NCBI RefSeq assembly: GCF_046098205.1
Contig: NZ_JBJURJ010000013.1
Span: forward strand, 124,001-188,000
Source: Paenibacillus_AR mesotrionivorans
GTDB lineage: Bacteria; Bacillota; Bacilli; Paenibacillales; NBRC-103111
Length of the DNA: 64,000 bases
Direction: 5' to 3'
Shown: one piece after another, positions 32,135 to 40,728 of the stretch
How positions within the stretch are numbered: position 1 is the first letter of the stretch
Layout: each line of letters opens with the position of its first letter
Notes under the pieces: generated by a model
The model's input: only the letters and a program-made list of their open reading frames with translations
The model's database searches: none
What the model was told of the DNA's origin: nothing
Position numbers and translations under genes: made by a program

Positions 32135-32695
32135 ATGAGTCAAATGCCCGCAAGACTGTCGCATTCCATACACGCTGCCAAAACGGTGCAAATCCAAAAG
32201 GACAGCGCCACGGTTTATCCGTTCAAGCTGTATGCCTTCGGGGAGCGGGGCACCTATCTGGAGCCGGAGCTGATGCTGGAGCTGACCGACCATCTGGCAG
32301 CCGGTATAGAGGCGGATTTCCCCGCCTTCGATTACATCGTATCGCCGGAGCCAGGCGGACATACCTGGGGGATGCTGGCCGCCTGCAAGCTGCATAAGCC
32401 CGTCAATATCCTGCGGCTGAGTACGGAATTGTATGAGGATTTCCAGATTTGCATTCGCCGGGAAACCGCTTATAATGAAAATTTTATTTGCTTCGACGGC
32501 TTCAAGGAAGGGGACCGGGTGCTTCTGGTAGATGATGTCATCAGCTCCGGCGCCACCATCCGGTGTATCGCCGCCCAATTGAAGCTGATGGGAGTAACCC
32601 TGGTGGGTGTTCAGGCCATTCTGGCCAAAGGCGCCCATTACCTGAAGCTGGAGCAGGATCTGGGGGTTCCAGTGCACTGTCTGGGACATGTGTAA
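32135..32695 (+). CDS. Purine-type phosphoribosyltransferase
   Basis: A 186-residue type I phosphoribosyltransferase. The PRPP-binding loop VLLVDDVISSGATIR is plain (about residues 128-142), with EPGGHTWGMLAACKL as the pyrophosphate loop region. It is related to adenine or xanthine PRTases but is not a close match to B. subtilis Xpt or Apt. Position behind a guanine riboswitch and 98 bp ahead of an IMP dehydrogenase gene implies salvage of a purine base to its nucleotide in the guanine branch. AAGGAG lies about 9 nt upstream of the ATG. Confidence 0.85.
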   Translation: MSQMPARLSHSIHAAKTVQIQKDSATVYPFKLYAFGERGTYLEPELMLELTDHLAAGIEADFPAFDYIVSPEPGGHTWGMLAACKLHKPVNILRLSTELYEDFQICIRRETAYNENFICFDGFKEGDRVLLVDDVISSGATIRCIAAQLKLMGVTLVGVQAILAKGAHYLKLEQDLGVPVHCLGHV

Positions 32696-32793
32696 GGAAT
32701 CCCCCAACCCCGAAACCCGTAACCCCAAAAGTGATGTGATGCTCCGAAGCGGACTCCAAGTGCTTTTGGGGCCATTTTATAGGAGGTGAAGCT

Positions 32794-34320
32794 ATGGCTT
32801 TTTATTATGATCAGCCGTCCAGAACCTTTAGCGAATATCTGCTGATACCCAATTTGACCACCAAAGCCTGCATTCCCGACAATGTGCAGCTGCGCACCCC
32901 GATAACCCGCTTCCGCAAAGGGGAAATCCCCTTCCTGCAGATGAATCTGCCCATGACCTCCGCTATTATGCAGTCCGTGTCCGATCATAATCTGGCCATT
33001 GCGCTGGCCGGCTGCGGCGGGATTTCCTTTATCTACGGGTCCCAGTCTATTGCCGAGCAGGCCGACATGATCAGCAAGGTAAAGAAGTACAAAGCCGGTT
33101 TTGTGGACAGCGATTCCAATCTTACTCCTCAGCATACCCTGGGAGATGTGCTGCGGCTGAAGGCAAGAACCGGGCATTCCACCATTGCCATTACGGAAAA
33201 CGGCCAATCCAACGGAAAGCTGATGGGTATCGTCACCAGCCGGGACTACCGGGAAAACCAGATGTCGGAGAGCGAGCCGATTGCCGGATTTATGACCCCC
33301 CGCCAGTCCTTAGTGGTGGCTATGGAAGGAGTGTCGCTGGCCGAGGCCAATGAAACCATCTGGCAGCACAAGCTCAATTGCCTGCCCGTGATCGACAAGG
33401 AAGACCGGCTCTTGCACCTGGTATTCCGCAAGGACCACGACAGTCTGAAGGAGCATCCTCTGGAGCTTCATGACAGCAACAAGCAGCTGATCGTCGGGGC
33501 AGGCATCAACACCCGGGATTACAAGGAGCGGGTCCCTGCGCTGATCGAAGCAGGAGCGGATATATTCTGCATCGATTCCTCCGACGGTTATTCGGAATGG
33601 CAGGCGGAAACCATCCGTTATCTGAAAGCTACCTTCGGTGAACGGGTCAAGGTAGGGGCGGGGAACGTGGTGGATCGGGAGGGATTTCTTTATCTGGCGG
33701 AGGCCGGAGCGGATTTTATTAAGGTGGGAATCGGCGGCGGCTCCATCTGCATCACCCGGGAGCAAAAGGGCATCGGCAGAGGCCAGGCTACATCCGTTAT
33801 TGAGGTAGCAGCGGCGCGGCAGGAGTATCTTGACAAAACGGGGATCTATGTGCCCGTGTGCTCCGACGGCGGGATTGTGCATGACTACCACATTGTGCTG
33901 GCTTTGGCTATGGGTGCGGATTTTGTGATGCTGGGCCGGTATTTTGCCCGGTTCGACGAAAGCCCGGGACGGAAGGTGCTCATTGGCGGCAGCTTCGTGA
34001 AGGAATATTGGGGCGAAGGCTCCAGCCGGGCCCGCAACTGGCACCGCTACGATCACCACAGTGAAACCAAAGCCGGGAAGCTGGAGTTTGAGGAGGGGGT
34101 GGACTCCTTCATTCCGTATGCCGGACGGCTGAAGGATAACCTTGACATTACCGTAAGCAAAATCAAATCCACCATGTGCAACTGCGGTGCCCTGACCATC
34201 CCGGAGCTCCAGCAGAAGGCGCGGCTCACTACGGTTTCCTCCACAACCATCGTGGAAGGCGGGGCCCATGATGTCATTCAGAAGGAGCGGAGCAGCCAGG
34301 GTATGGCGCAGGGACGGTAG
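32794..34320 (+). CDS. guaB: IMP dehydrogenase, clostridial-type long form
   Basis: A 508-residue enzyme that oxidises IMP to XMP with NAD+, the committed step to GMP. The catalytic cysteine is C319 in GIGGGSICITRE, a variant of the usual GPGSICTT loop, followed by GIGRGQ. A CBS-pair region lies at about residues 105-230 (GIVTSRDYR, CLPVIDKEDR). The opening AFYYDQPSRTFSEYLL and the final NCGALTIPELQ and SSTTIVEGGAHDV match a separate IMPDH subgroup common in Clostridia. A canonical guaB probably exists elsewhere. It is co-transcribed with the PRTase and ended by the terminator at 34361. Confidence 0.9.
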   Translation: MAFYYDQPSRTFSEYLLIPNLTTKACIPDNVQLRTPITRFRKGEIPFLQMNLPMTSAIMQSVSDHNLAIALAGCGGISFIYGSQSIAEQADMISKVKKYKAGFVDSDSNLTPQHTLGDVLRLKARTGHSTIAITENGQSNGKLMGIVTSRDYRENQMSESEPIAGFMTPRQSLVVAMEGVSLAEANETIWQHKLNCLPVIDKEDRLLHLVFRKDHDSLKEHPLELHDSNKQLIVGAGINTRDYKERVPALIEAGADIFCIDSSDGYSEWQAETIRYLKATFGERVKVGAGNVVDREGFLYLAEAGADFIKVGIGGGSICITREQKGIGRGQATSVIEVAAARQEYLDKTGIYVPVCSDGGIVHDYHIVLALAMGADFVMLGRYFARFDESPGRKVLIGGSFVKEYWGEGSSRARNWHRYDHHSETKAGKLEFEEGVDSFIPYAGRLKDNLDITVSKIKSTMCNCGALTIPELQQKARLTTVSSTTIVEGGAHDVIQKERSSQGMAQGR

Positions 34321-34360
34321 GTGCAATCTCTCCCTCCTCCCGCGCAGTGAAGGCATAGGC

Positions 34361-34404
34361 AAAAAGCGGCATCCGGCATGCATATCTGCCAAAAGCCGCT
34401 TTTT
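34361..34404 (+). terminator. Intrinsic terminator of the PRTase-guaB operon
   Basis: AAAAAGCGGC (34361-34370) pairs with GCCGCTTTTT (34395-34404), with an inner GGCA/TGCC stem. Confidence 0.88.
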
Positions 34405-34437
34405 ATGTTGAAGCCGGGATCCCGGCTCCGTCGGGAA

Positions 34438-34630
34438 GTTCTAACGGACCTCAGAGACGCTATTTCCGCAAAAATGCTCCTTCGGAAATTCTAACGGCGT
34501 CCACAGACGCTACTTTCGCAAAAAGGCCTGCCCGTAGCCCCTTTCCGCTATAATAAGGGCTCCTGCTTCCGTTAGAATTTCGTGAACCTCGTTTTGGGGC
34601 AAATAGCGGCGCTCACGTCCGTTAGAATCC
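34438..34630. repeat. Repeat quartet of the CTAACGG family (34.5 kb)
   Basis: CTAACGG at 34441 and 34491 (50 bp apart) faces CCGTTAG at 34569 and 34619 (50 bp apart); the inner distance is 78 bp. Each copy continues into a CAGACGCTATTT..GCAAAAA-like tail. The geometry equals that at 54.9 kb and, within 1 bp, at 244-427. The gap 34405-34716 contains no gene. Confidence 0.88.
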
Positions 34631-34716
34631 AAAGTGGGGACACCCGAGGGTTTAGCAGCGTGCATTGCAGCTTTTTACGTCCACATTCTTGCGCCTTGCA
34701 CCCGACAGCAGTCCCC

Positions 34717-35472
34717 CTACTGCTCCCACTTCATTTCAAATTTGCCCTTAGCCTTCTCGGCATAAATCCGGAGCGTCAGCTTCGCATCTGCGGGGAAATC
34801 GCTGACATCCCAGGTATAAGGAGAATCCTGACCATTCAGATCATTCAGCATGATCCGCTTCTCCTCACCGGTTTCCTTGGCAGTTAATACAGCCTCAGCG
34901 GTTCCCGACTCAATATACGCAGTGACCCTCACTATCCGGGAGCCCTCCGGCTTCAGCTTGATGGAGCGGGACTTTTCCCCGTCCAAATACCAGAAGGACA
35001 GCTTCCACCTGTTGGGCATTGAGGTTTGTGCTTGGCCGATGGCGATATTCCGTTGGGTGAAGGTTTCTGGAGAAGCTGCGAACTGGCTTAAGAAAATACC
35101 GATAACCACCATGAAACCCAGTACGATCAAACCAAGTCCGGCAAACAGGATTCCCCTCCCCCGGCCCCGCTCAGCAGGCACAAAAACCGTTTCCCCCAAG
35201 CGCGTCCCGCAGCTGGAGCAATAAGCTTTATCCGGCTCTGTGAGGCTGCTGCAAACGGGACAAGAGATTTTCCGGTGTTTGCGTCCCACCAGGAAGTATA
35301 ATAGAAAACCCAGCAGGTTAGGCATCAGCAATACAATAATGGTCCACAGTCCCGCTTCCAGTCCGCGTCTCTTCGCATCCCGGTACGTCCACACTCCAAA
35401 ACAGGCCATAGCTCCCCCGAACAACAGAAAGGCAGCCACCATCATTCCGATAAACAAGGGCATATTCAGCAT
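34717..35472 (-). CDS. Membrane protein with zinc ribbon and extracellular domain
   Basis: About 251 residues. Two N-terminal helices are followed by a cytoplasmic zinc ribbon (CPVCSSL, then YCSSCGTRLGE, about residues 75-100), a third helix (GILFAGLGLIVLGFMVVIGI) and an extracellular beta-rich domain of about 115 residues. GGAGG lies 7 nt before ATG 35472. It overlaps the upstream gene by 7 bp and is the last gene of a three-gene unit beginning with an ECF sigma factor. It may be a sensor or effector of that system. I recognise no family for the outer domain. Confidence 0.75.
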   Translation of the reverse strand: MLNMPLFIGMMVAAFLLFGGAMACFGVWTYRDAKRRGLEAGLWTIIVLLMPNLLGFLLYFLVGRKHRKISCPVCSSLTEPDKAYCSSCGTRLGETVFVPAERGRGRGILFAGLGLIVLGFMVVIGIFLSQFAASPETFTQRNIAIGQAQTSMPNRWKLSFWYLDGEKSRSIKLKPEGSRIVRVTAYIESGTAEAVLTAKETGEEKRIMLNDLNGQDSPYTWDVSDFPADAKLTLRIYAEKAKGKFEMKWEQ

Positions 35473-35792
35473 TCCTCTACCTCCTTTTTCCATCTTTTCC
35501 GGGCGACGCCCCACAGCACACATCCGCTTAAGGAGCATACAGCGCAGGCCGCCGCAGCCAAAAACGCTGCCATCGAACCAGGTAGTAACACTTGAATAAC
35601 CGCTGCCGCAGCAGCCGTCTGCAGCGTACCGGCTAGAGCCGGCACCCACCAGTACAAGGGCCAGCGGCGATTTTCCCTCCGCAGCTCCCTATTGAGCGCA
35701 GCCTGCACCGGCGGAGGCACTTCCATGGCTTCATCTCCCAGAGCGGAAAACAGCAGGGAATCCAGCTCCTCATCCGTCATCGGCTTCTTCAT
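35466..35792 (-). CDS. Small membrane protein, putative anti-sigma factor
   Basis: A 108-residue protein. An acidic N-terminus (TDEELDSLLFSALGDEAME) precedes two transmembrane helices (PALAGTLQTAAAAAVIQVLL and MAAFLAAAACAVCSLSGCVL). It overlaps the ECF sigma gene by 4 bp (ATGA), the usual place for an anti-sigma factor. It lacks the ZAS zinc motif H-x3-C-x2-C. The call rests on position and topology. Confidence 0.65.
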   Translation of the reverse strand: MKKPMTDEELDSLLFSALGDEAMEVPPPVQAALNRELRRENRRWPLYWWVPALAGTLQTAAAAAVIQVLLPGSMAAFLAAAACAVCSLSGCVLWGVARKRWKKEVEEC

Positions 35793-36325
35793 ATGGAATA
35801 TCCCTCCAGTTCGGATTTCAATTGCTGCCTAGCCTGATAAAGCCGGGTTTTCACTGTGCCTTGGGGCAGATGCAGAGCATCGGCAACCTCCCGGACCGAC
35901 AGACCGCCCATATAAAATAGCAGTACCGGCATCCGCAGCACGTCAGGAAGCTTGCGGACGGATTCCTGAACCTCCCGCCGCAGCATGGCGTCCTCCACCA
36001 GCTGCTCCGTGCTTCCCGTATCCGGAGCCTGCTCCACCCGGTCCGGCTCCGGGTCCACCGGCGCAATCCGGTGCCGCCTGGCCCGCTTGACCTGTTCGTC
36101 CCGCCAAAGCCTGGCGGCAATTGCCATCAGGAAACCTGCCGGATTGTTGCCCTCCTCTACCCGCCCAGGCATATCCAGCACCCGAAGAAAGGTTTGCTGG
36201 TACAAATCGTCGGCATCTGCCCGGGACGGGGCAAGCCTCCGGCAAAACGCATACAGCCTGCTGCCCCAGCGCCGGGCCAGTGCCTCCACGTCCCTTGCGC
36301 GCTCATCGCTGTGCAAGCCTCTCAC
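35789..36325 (-). CDS. ECF-type RNA polymerase sigma factor
   Basis: A 178-residue sigma-70 family ECF factor. Region 2 includes LYAFCRRLAPSRADADDLYQ and FLMAIAARLWRDEQVKR. Region 4 includes LPDVLRMPVLLFYMGGLSVR and LHLPQGTVKTRLYQARQQL. The three-gene unit sigma-membrane protein-zinc-ribbon membrane protein suggests cell-envelope or extracellular signal sensing. No ECF-like autoregulatory promoter was identified with confidence upstream. Confidence 0.9.
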   Translation of the reverse strand: MRGLHSDERARDVEALARRWGSRLYAFCRRLAPSRADADDLYQQTFLRVLDMPGRVEEGNNPAGFLMAIAARLWRDEQVKRARRHRIAPVDPEPDRVEQAPDTGSTEQLVEDAMLRREVQESVRKLPDVLRMPVLLFYMGGLSVREVADALHLPQGTVKTRLYQARQQLKSELEGYSI

Positions 36326-36391
36326 ATCCTCTCACCTATATATCCGCGCGTGAATGGATTTGGTTTTGGTAAAAATAAAAATTCCGCCGGA

Positions 36392-37273
36392 TTACCACGG
36401 CAGCAACCCAACAAATGCCTTAGCGGCGGCGGACAACGGCACTCCCCGGAGAGCGGCAATGCCCATCTGGCGCTCCGGCAAAGCCGGATGCACGTGAATC
36501 TCCACCAGGTGACCGGACGCCAGCTCCTCCGCCACGGCAATCCGCGGCACGAAGGCAAGACCGAACCCCCGCAAAGCAAACTGGACCAGCAAATCAACAC
36601 TGCCCAGCTCAAACTCAGGAGAAAATGTGACGCCGCAGGAGGCAGCAAAACGGTCCAGGTAGCTGCGTGTATTCGCACCGGGCTCCAGCATCAGGAGGGG
36701 CTGCTTCACCAGCTCCTCCACGGCAAGCCCCTGGCGGGCCAACCCGGCGCTCTTTTGACTGCCGACAAGACATTCCTCCAGCAAAGCGCTTTGGCGGATT
36801 TCCACCTGCTTGTCCCCCGCGGGCAAACTGACCAGTCCGAAGTCGATTTTTCCATCCTTCAACAGCTGTATAGTTTCTGGCGTAGTCCGGTTGGTCACGC
36901 GGATGCGGATATCCGGATATTGGCGGTGGAACTGCTCCAGATACGGCAGCAGATAATATTTGCACAGCGTATCACTGGCGCCGATGTTGATTTCACCTCT
37001 GCTTAGGCCATGCATCTCCCCCAGCGCCTTTTCCGCCACATCCATCAGCCCGAAAGCCTGCTCCAGATAGCGGAAAAGCACACTGCCCTCTGCCGTAAGC
37101 GTCACTCCCCGGGATGTCCGGAAAAATAGCTGTCCCCCCAACTTGGCCTCCAGCTGCTTCAAGGTTTGGCTGACCGCAGGCTGGGTGATGTAGAGCCGTT
37201 CGGCAGCTTTGGACAGGCTCCCGGTTTGGGCCGTCCAATAAAATACCCGGTACCATTCCAGATTGATTTCCAT
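36392..37273 (-). CDS. LysR-family transcriptional regulator
   Basis: A 293-residue LysR regulator. The N-terminal winged helix (residues 1-65; YWTAQTGSLSKAAERLYITQ, then SQTLKQLEAKLGG) and the periplasmic-binding-like effector domain (about 90-290; GEINIGASDTLCKYYLLPYL) are typical. The family pairs with divergently transcribed targets, and here the divergent gene is the purA-like gene 131 bp away. The shared region has a T-rich inverted repeat and a poor -35 box for purA, consistent with activation. The effector is unknown. Confidence 0.9.
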   Translation of the reverse strand: MEINLEWYRVFYWTAQTGSLSKAAERLYITQPAVSQTLKQLEAKLGGQLFFRTSRGVTLTAEGSVLFRYLEQAFGLMDVAEKALGEMHGLSRGEINIGASDTLCKYYLLPYLEQFHRQYPDIRIRVTNRTTPETIQLLKDGKIDFGLVSLPAGDKQVEIRQSALLEECLVGSQKSAGLARQGLAVEELVKQPLLMLEPGANTRSYLDRFAASCGVTFSPEFELGSVDLLVQFALRGFGLAFVPRIAVAEELASGHLVEIHVHPALPERQMGIAALRGVPLSAAAKAFVGLLPW

Positions 37274-37288
37274 AACTATTACCTCACC

Positions 37289-37343
37289 TTATATCTGGTA
37301 TTATAAATATTCATTTTTCTAATAGCTCCGCCATTATTATAAT
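37289..37343 (+). promoter_or_regulatory. Probable LysR box and activator-dependent purA promoter
   Basis: TTATA (37289-37293) and TATAA (37302-37306) form an interrupted dyad of the kind bound by LysR proteins. A perfect TATAAT -10 box (37338-37343) has only TTTTCT (37315-37320) at the -35 position with 17-bp spacing. Confidence 0.5.
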
Positions 37344-37404
37344 AAAGAGGTCAATGTAAAACAATCTGGGGTGTGCGTATACACCCTAAAGGAGGCGCAT
37401 CGGA

Positions 37405-38685
37405 ATGGCAGTAACCGCGGTAGTGGGAGCCAATTGGGGAGATGAGGGGAAAGGGAAGATCATCGACGCTTTGGCTGCGGAATCGGATTATGTGGTCAGG
37501 TTTCAGGGAGGCAGCAATGCGGGCCATACGGTCATCAACGGCTACGGGAAGTTTGCACTGCATCTTTTGCCGTCGGGAGTATTTCATCCGGCTGTGGGCA
37601 ATGTGATCGGGCCGGGGGTGGCCCTTGACGTGGAGGTGCTGCAGGCGGAGCTTCAGATGCTGGCAGAACGTGGTGTACCGGCACCGAAGCTCCATATTTC
37701 CGACCGGGCTCAAATTGTGCTGCCTGTCCACCGCCTGTTGGATGGGTTGGAGGAGGAGCGGTTGGGCAGTAAGAGCTTCGGCTCCACCCGCAGAGGAATC
37801 GCCCCTTTCTATGCGGATAAATATTTGAAGCTGGGCATTCAGACGGCGGAGCTGGCTGATGGCCGCGCACTCCAAGGCCGGCTCCAGCAGCTGCTGGACC
37901 AGAAAAACGTACTGCTGGCCCATTTATATGGCCAACAGCCCATTGATCCGGCCGCCTGGGCGGAGGGACTGGCAGAGCAGGGGCAATGGCTCGCTCCTTA
38001 TCTCTGCGATACGACGGAGCTGCTGCGCAAGGCCTGGTCCGGCGGCGCAAATATTCTTCTGGAGGGACAACTGGGTGCATTGCGGGACCCGGATCACGGG
38101 ATTTATCCCTTTTCCACCTCCTCGTCCACTCTTGCCGGTTATGCCCCGGTGGGCGCTGGTTTGCCCCCTTATGCCATCAGCAGCGTCACCGCCGTCATCA
38201 AGGCCTATTCCAGTTGTGTGGGTGCTGGTCCCTTCGTCGGCGAGCTGCTTGGCAGCGAAGGAGATGAGCTGCGCCGCCGGGGCGGAGATGCCGGGGAATA
38301 CGGCGCCACCACCGGACGCCCGCGGCGTATGGGCTGGTTCGACGCAGTTGCCACCAGGTACGGCTGCATGATCCAGGGTGCTACCCAAACCGCGCTGACC
38401 AACCTGGATGTGCTCGGTTATCTGGACGAAATCCCCGTCTGCACCGCCTACAAGCTGGCAACCGGAGAGATCACAGAGCAATTCCCCGCAACGGCGCGGC
38501 TGGCAGGCGCAGAGCCTATCATGCAGAACCTTCCCGGCTGGAAATGCGACATTTCTACTGTGAAAGAGTACGCAGATCTGCCAGAGGAAGCCAAGCAATA
38601 CGTCGATTTCGTGGAAAAGTCCACAGGCGTCCCCGTTTCCATGGTATCTGTAGGACCCCGCCGGGAGCAGCTTATCCATAGGTAA
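37405..38685 (+). CDS. purA: Adenylosuccinate synthetase, diverged paralogue
   Basis: A 426-residue enzyme of the PurA family, which joins IMP and aspartate using GTP to give adenylosuccinate. The catalytic Asp is present in WGDEGKGK (D13) and His in NAGHT (H41), as are EYGATTGRPRRMGWFD and the C-terminal GVPVSMVSVGP. Several usually invariant blocks differ: LLEGQLGALRDPDHGIYPF replaces the common FEGAQG-type stretch, and CVGAGPFVGELLG replaces VGAGPFPTE. It is thus a second, diverged copy under LysR control rather than the housekeeping gene. Because D13 is kept, it is not a PurZ-type enzyme. AAGGAGG supports the ATG. Confidence 0.85.
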   Translation: MAVTAVVGANWGDEGKGKIIDALAAESDYVVRFQGGSNAGHTVINGYGKFALHLLPSGVFHPAVGNVIGPGVALDVEVLQAELQMLAERGVPAPKLHISDRAQIVLPVHRLLDGLEEERLGSKSFGSTRRGIAPFYADKYLKLGIQTAELADGRALQGRLQQLLDQKNVLLAHLYGQQPIDPAAWAEGLAEQGQWLAPYLCDTTELLRKAWSGGANILLEGQLGALRDPDHGIYPFSTSSSTLAGYAPVGAGLPPYAISSVTAVIKAYSSCVGAGPFVGELLGSEGDELRRRGGDAGEYGATTGRPRRMGWFDAVATRYGCMIQGATQTALTNLDVLGYLDEIPVCTAYKLATGEITEQFPATARLAGAEPIMQNLPGWKCDISTVKEYADLPEEAKQYVDFVEKSTGVPVSMVSVGPRREQLIHR

Positions 38686-38688
38686 ATG

Positions 38689-39573
38689 CTATAAGAAGGA
38701 ATGGTCCAGCGCCCAGGCAAGGCGTCGGTTCCATTCCTTTTTTACGGATTCCCTAAAATCCGGACGTACCAGCGCGATCATCCTCCACAACTGGAGAATC
38801 ACAAAGGCATGGAGGATGTCAGCTGAATCATTCTCCTCCCCAGACCCGTATCCCTTCCGGAACTCCCTGATACAGCTTCCGGCGATTTCCGGGAAATGCA
38901 AATGAGTCCAAAACAATACATTCCCGATATCCATTCCGGGATGGCCAAAGCCCGCAAGCTCCCAATCCAGAAGACAGCAGGCTCCGTTATCCCGGATCAA
39001 TAGATTATGATAGCCATAGTCGCCGTGGAGCAATACCTGCCTGGGGTTGATTCCCTCTAACCGGCCAACCAGCTCTTCAGAGCGTTTCGTCAGTGCGGGT
39101 TCAATACAGATCTGGGGATCGGGGAGACTAAGCTGAATTTCTGGAATTGTCCAGCCCTCCTCCAGTCCTTCCCGTTCAACAGGAAGATGATGAAGCCCCG
39201 CAAGAACCTCTCCCAATTCAGTAAACAGCGGCAGAATGTCCTGAACCTCCCCCTTGAGGCTGTATTCTATAATTCGCTCGAGCATCATTCTGCCTTCCAC
39301 AAACTCCATATGCAGCGCAGTCCGCTCCTCAACCCTAAAGCTTCCAAACAACCGCGGTGCATAACCTGAGCCAGTCAACTGACCAAGACATGCTTTTTCT
39401 ACGGAAGCGCCGGCTTCAGAAACCATTGCCACCTTCACTACTGTCCGCAAGCCGTTATCGTTAAGCATGAAACAGGTATTTGTCCCGCCGCCCGGAAGTG
39501 AAGAAAGCCTGGCTTGCGGAAATCTCTTCTGGATACTGCTGCGCATTCCGTCCAATGGATCAATTGGCCACAT
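38689..39573 (-). CDS. Aminoglycoside phosphotransferase-fold kinase
   Basis: A 294-residue APH/choline-kinase-like protein. The catalytic loop VLLHGDYGYHNLLI and the metal-binding LLDWELAGFGHPGMDIG are clear (about residues 185-220). An N-terminal lobe has SLPGGGTNTCFML and VVKVAM. Such proteins phosphorylate antibiotics or small metabolites (choline, homoserine and others); the substrate is not evident. GGAGG lies 5 nt upstream of ATG 39573. Its 3' end overlaps the purA terminator and it is convergent with purA. Confidence 0.82.
   Translation of the reverse strand: MWPIDPLDGMRSSIQKRFPQARLSSLPGGGTNTCFMLNDNGLRTVVKVAMVSEAGASVEKACLGQLTGSGYAPRLFGSFRVEERTALHMEFVEGRMMLERIIEYSLKGEVQDILPLFTELGEVLAGLHHLPVEREGLEEGWTIPEIQLSLPDPQICIEPALTKRSEELVGRLEGINPRQVLLHGDYGYHNLLIRDNGACCLLDWELAGFGHPGMDIGNVLFWTHLHFPEIAGSCIREFRKGYGSGEENDSADILHAFVILQLWRMIALVRPDFRESVKKEWNRRLAWALDHSFL
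38696..38743 (+). terminator. Intrinsic terminator of purA
   Basis: AAGGAATGG (38696-38704) pairs with CCATTCCTT (38731-38739), followed by T residues to 38743. It lies within the 3' end of the convergent kinase gene. Confidence 0.85.
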
Positions 39574-39695
39574 TTTATCCTCCGCCCGCATTCATATAGA
39601 AACAGTTGTTCCCCCTGCCAAGAAAATGTGGTACCATCATACTACATCCATATCTGGAAAAACGGACAGAAATTGCTTAGATAGGGGCATGGGGC

Positions 39696-40628
39696 GTGAT
39701 AGATCATCACTTGCTGGATATTATCCATGAAACAACAGAATTTGTGGAAAAGCATTTGCTGGACGAAACCCTCTGCCTGGATGTCATCTCCGACCATGTA
39801 TGTGTATCGAAATTCTATCTGCTGCGGATATGGAAAGGCACCACGGGAACGGGACTAATGGAATATGTGCGAAGAAGAAGGATTGCCCTCTCTCTGGGGG
39901 ATCTGCTCGAGGGCCGGAAACCGTTGGAGTACATCTCCTGGAGATACTCCTTCGGCTGCCAGCGGACCTACGGCCGTGTGTTCAAGAATGAGTTCGGCGT
40001 AACCCCGGCCCAGTGGCGGAACCGCCCCGTTCCTCTCCAGGTTCTAGACCGCTTCAACGGGGATTTTCTGCGGCGTGCCTCAGAGGGGATCATGTTCTAC
40101 CGCAGCACAGCCGTTTTACCCGCTTTTGTGGTGGCAGGCCGAGAGCACAGAGTGGATATCCGGGATAACCACCTGAACCAAACCTCCAACAAGCTGGGGG
40201 TGGACTTTTTCCTGCACCACCGGCAGCGGATTCAGCATCCCTTACAAAAGGATGTTTACATCGGCTTAACCCGTGTGCCTGAGCCAGCAGCCGATTATAC
40301 CTATTATATGCCCTCACTTGCCGTCGACGCTGCAAGCATTATCCCGGCAGATATGCTTAAGCGGGAGATCAAGGCTCACCGTTACGGTGTCTTTACTTAT
40401 ATCGGCCAGCATCACCCTGAGAAGATTTCCGCGTTGACCCTAAAGGATATCTGGCATCAGGTGTTCGAGGTCTGGATGCCTACCGTACAGATGAAGCTGA
40501 AGGAAATCTTCAGCTTCGAACGCATCGACTACACCCGATGCAGCAGGCAGTATTGCGAATGCGACCTGTATTTCCCCATCGAACCCGTTCAGGATGCCGG
40601 GCATCACGATGGGAAATCCTTGGAATAG
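39696..40628 (+). CDS. AraC-type DNA-binding domain fused to GyrI-like effector domain
   Basis: A 310-residue regulator. The N-terminal 110 residues hold AraC helix-turn-helix units (LCLDVISDHVCVSKFYLLRI, then YSFGCQRTYGRVFKNEFGV and TPAQWRN). The C-terminal 165 residues form a GyrI/BmrR-like ligand-binding domain (VFEVWMPTVQMK, ERIDYTRC, CECDLYFPI). Such proteins bind drugs or other hydrophobic ligands and activate efflux or defence genes. The start is GTG 39696 with AGGGG 8 nt upstream. Two related AraC-GyrI proteins are at 48912 and 51095. Confidence 0.82.
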   Translation: MIDHHLLDIIHETTEFVEKHLLDETLCLDVISDHVCVSKFYLLRIWKGTTGTGLMEYVRRRRIALSLGDLLEGRKPLEYISWRYSFGCQRTYGRVFKNEFGVTPAQWRNRPVPLQVLDRFNGDFLRRASEGIMFYRSTAVLPAFVVAGREHRVDIRDNHLNQTSNKLGVDFFLHHRQRIQHPLQKDVYIGLTRVPEPAADYTYYMPSLAVDAASIIPADMLKREIKAHRYGVFTYIGQHHPEKISALTLKDIWHQVFEVWMPTVQMKLKEIFSFERIDYTRCSRQYCECDLYFPIEPVQDAGHHDGKSLE

Positions 40629-40728
40629 GAGTGAAGGGTGCTGGCAGGGATTTGGAGGGTTTTGTCGAATACCTATACCGGAATAAATTTACATACTGCG
40701 TACTGCCAGTTTTGAGAGGAGAACAAAC

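Noticed and set aside
37405..38685. PurZ-type (2-aminoadenine) synthetase
   Set aside because: The catalytic Asp in WGDEGKGK is kept, whereas PurZ enzymes lack it; there is no phage context.
40680..40728. Sigma-W type promoter for the SPFH operon
   Set aside because: A CGTA -10-like element is present, but there is no TGAAAC-type -35 at the required distance.
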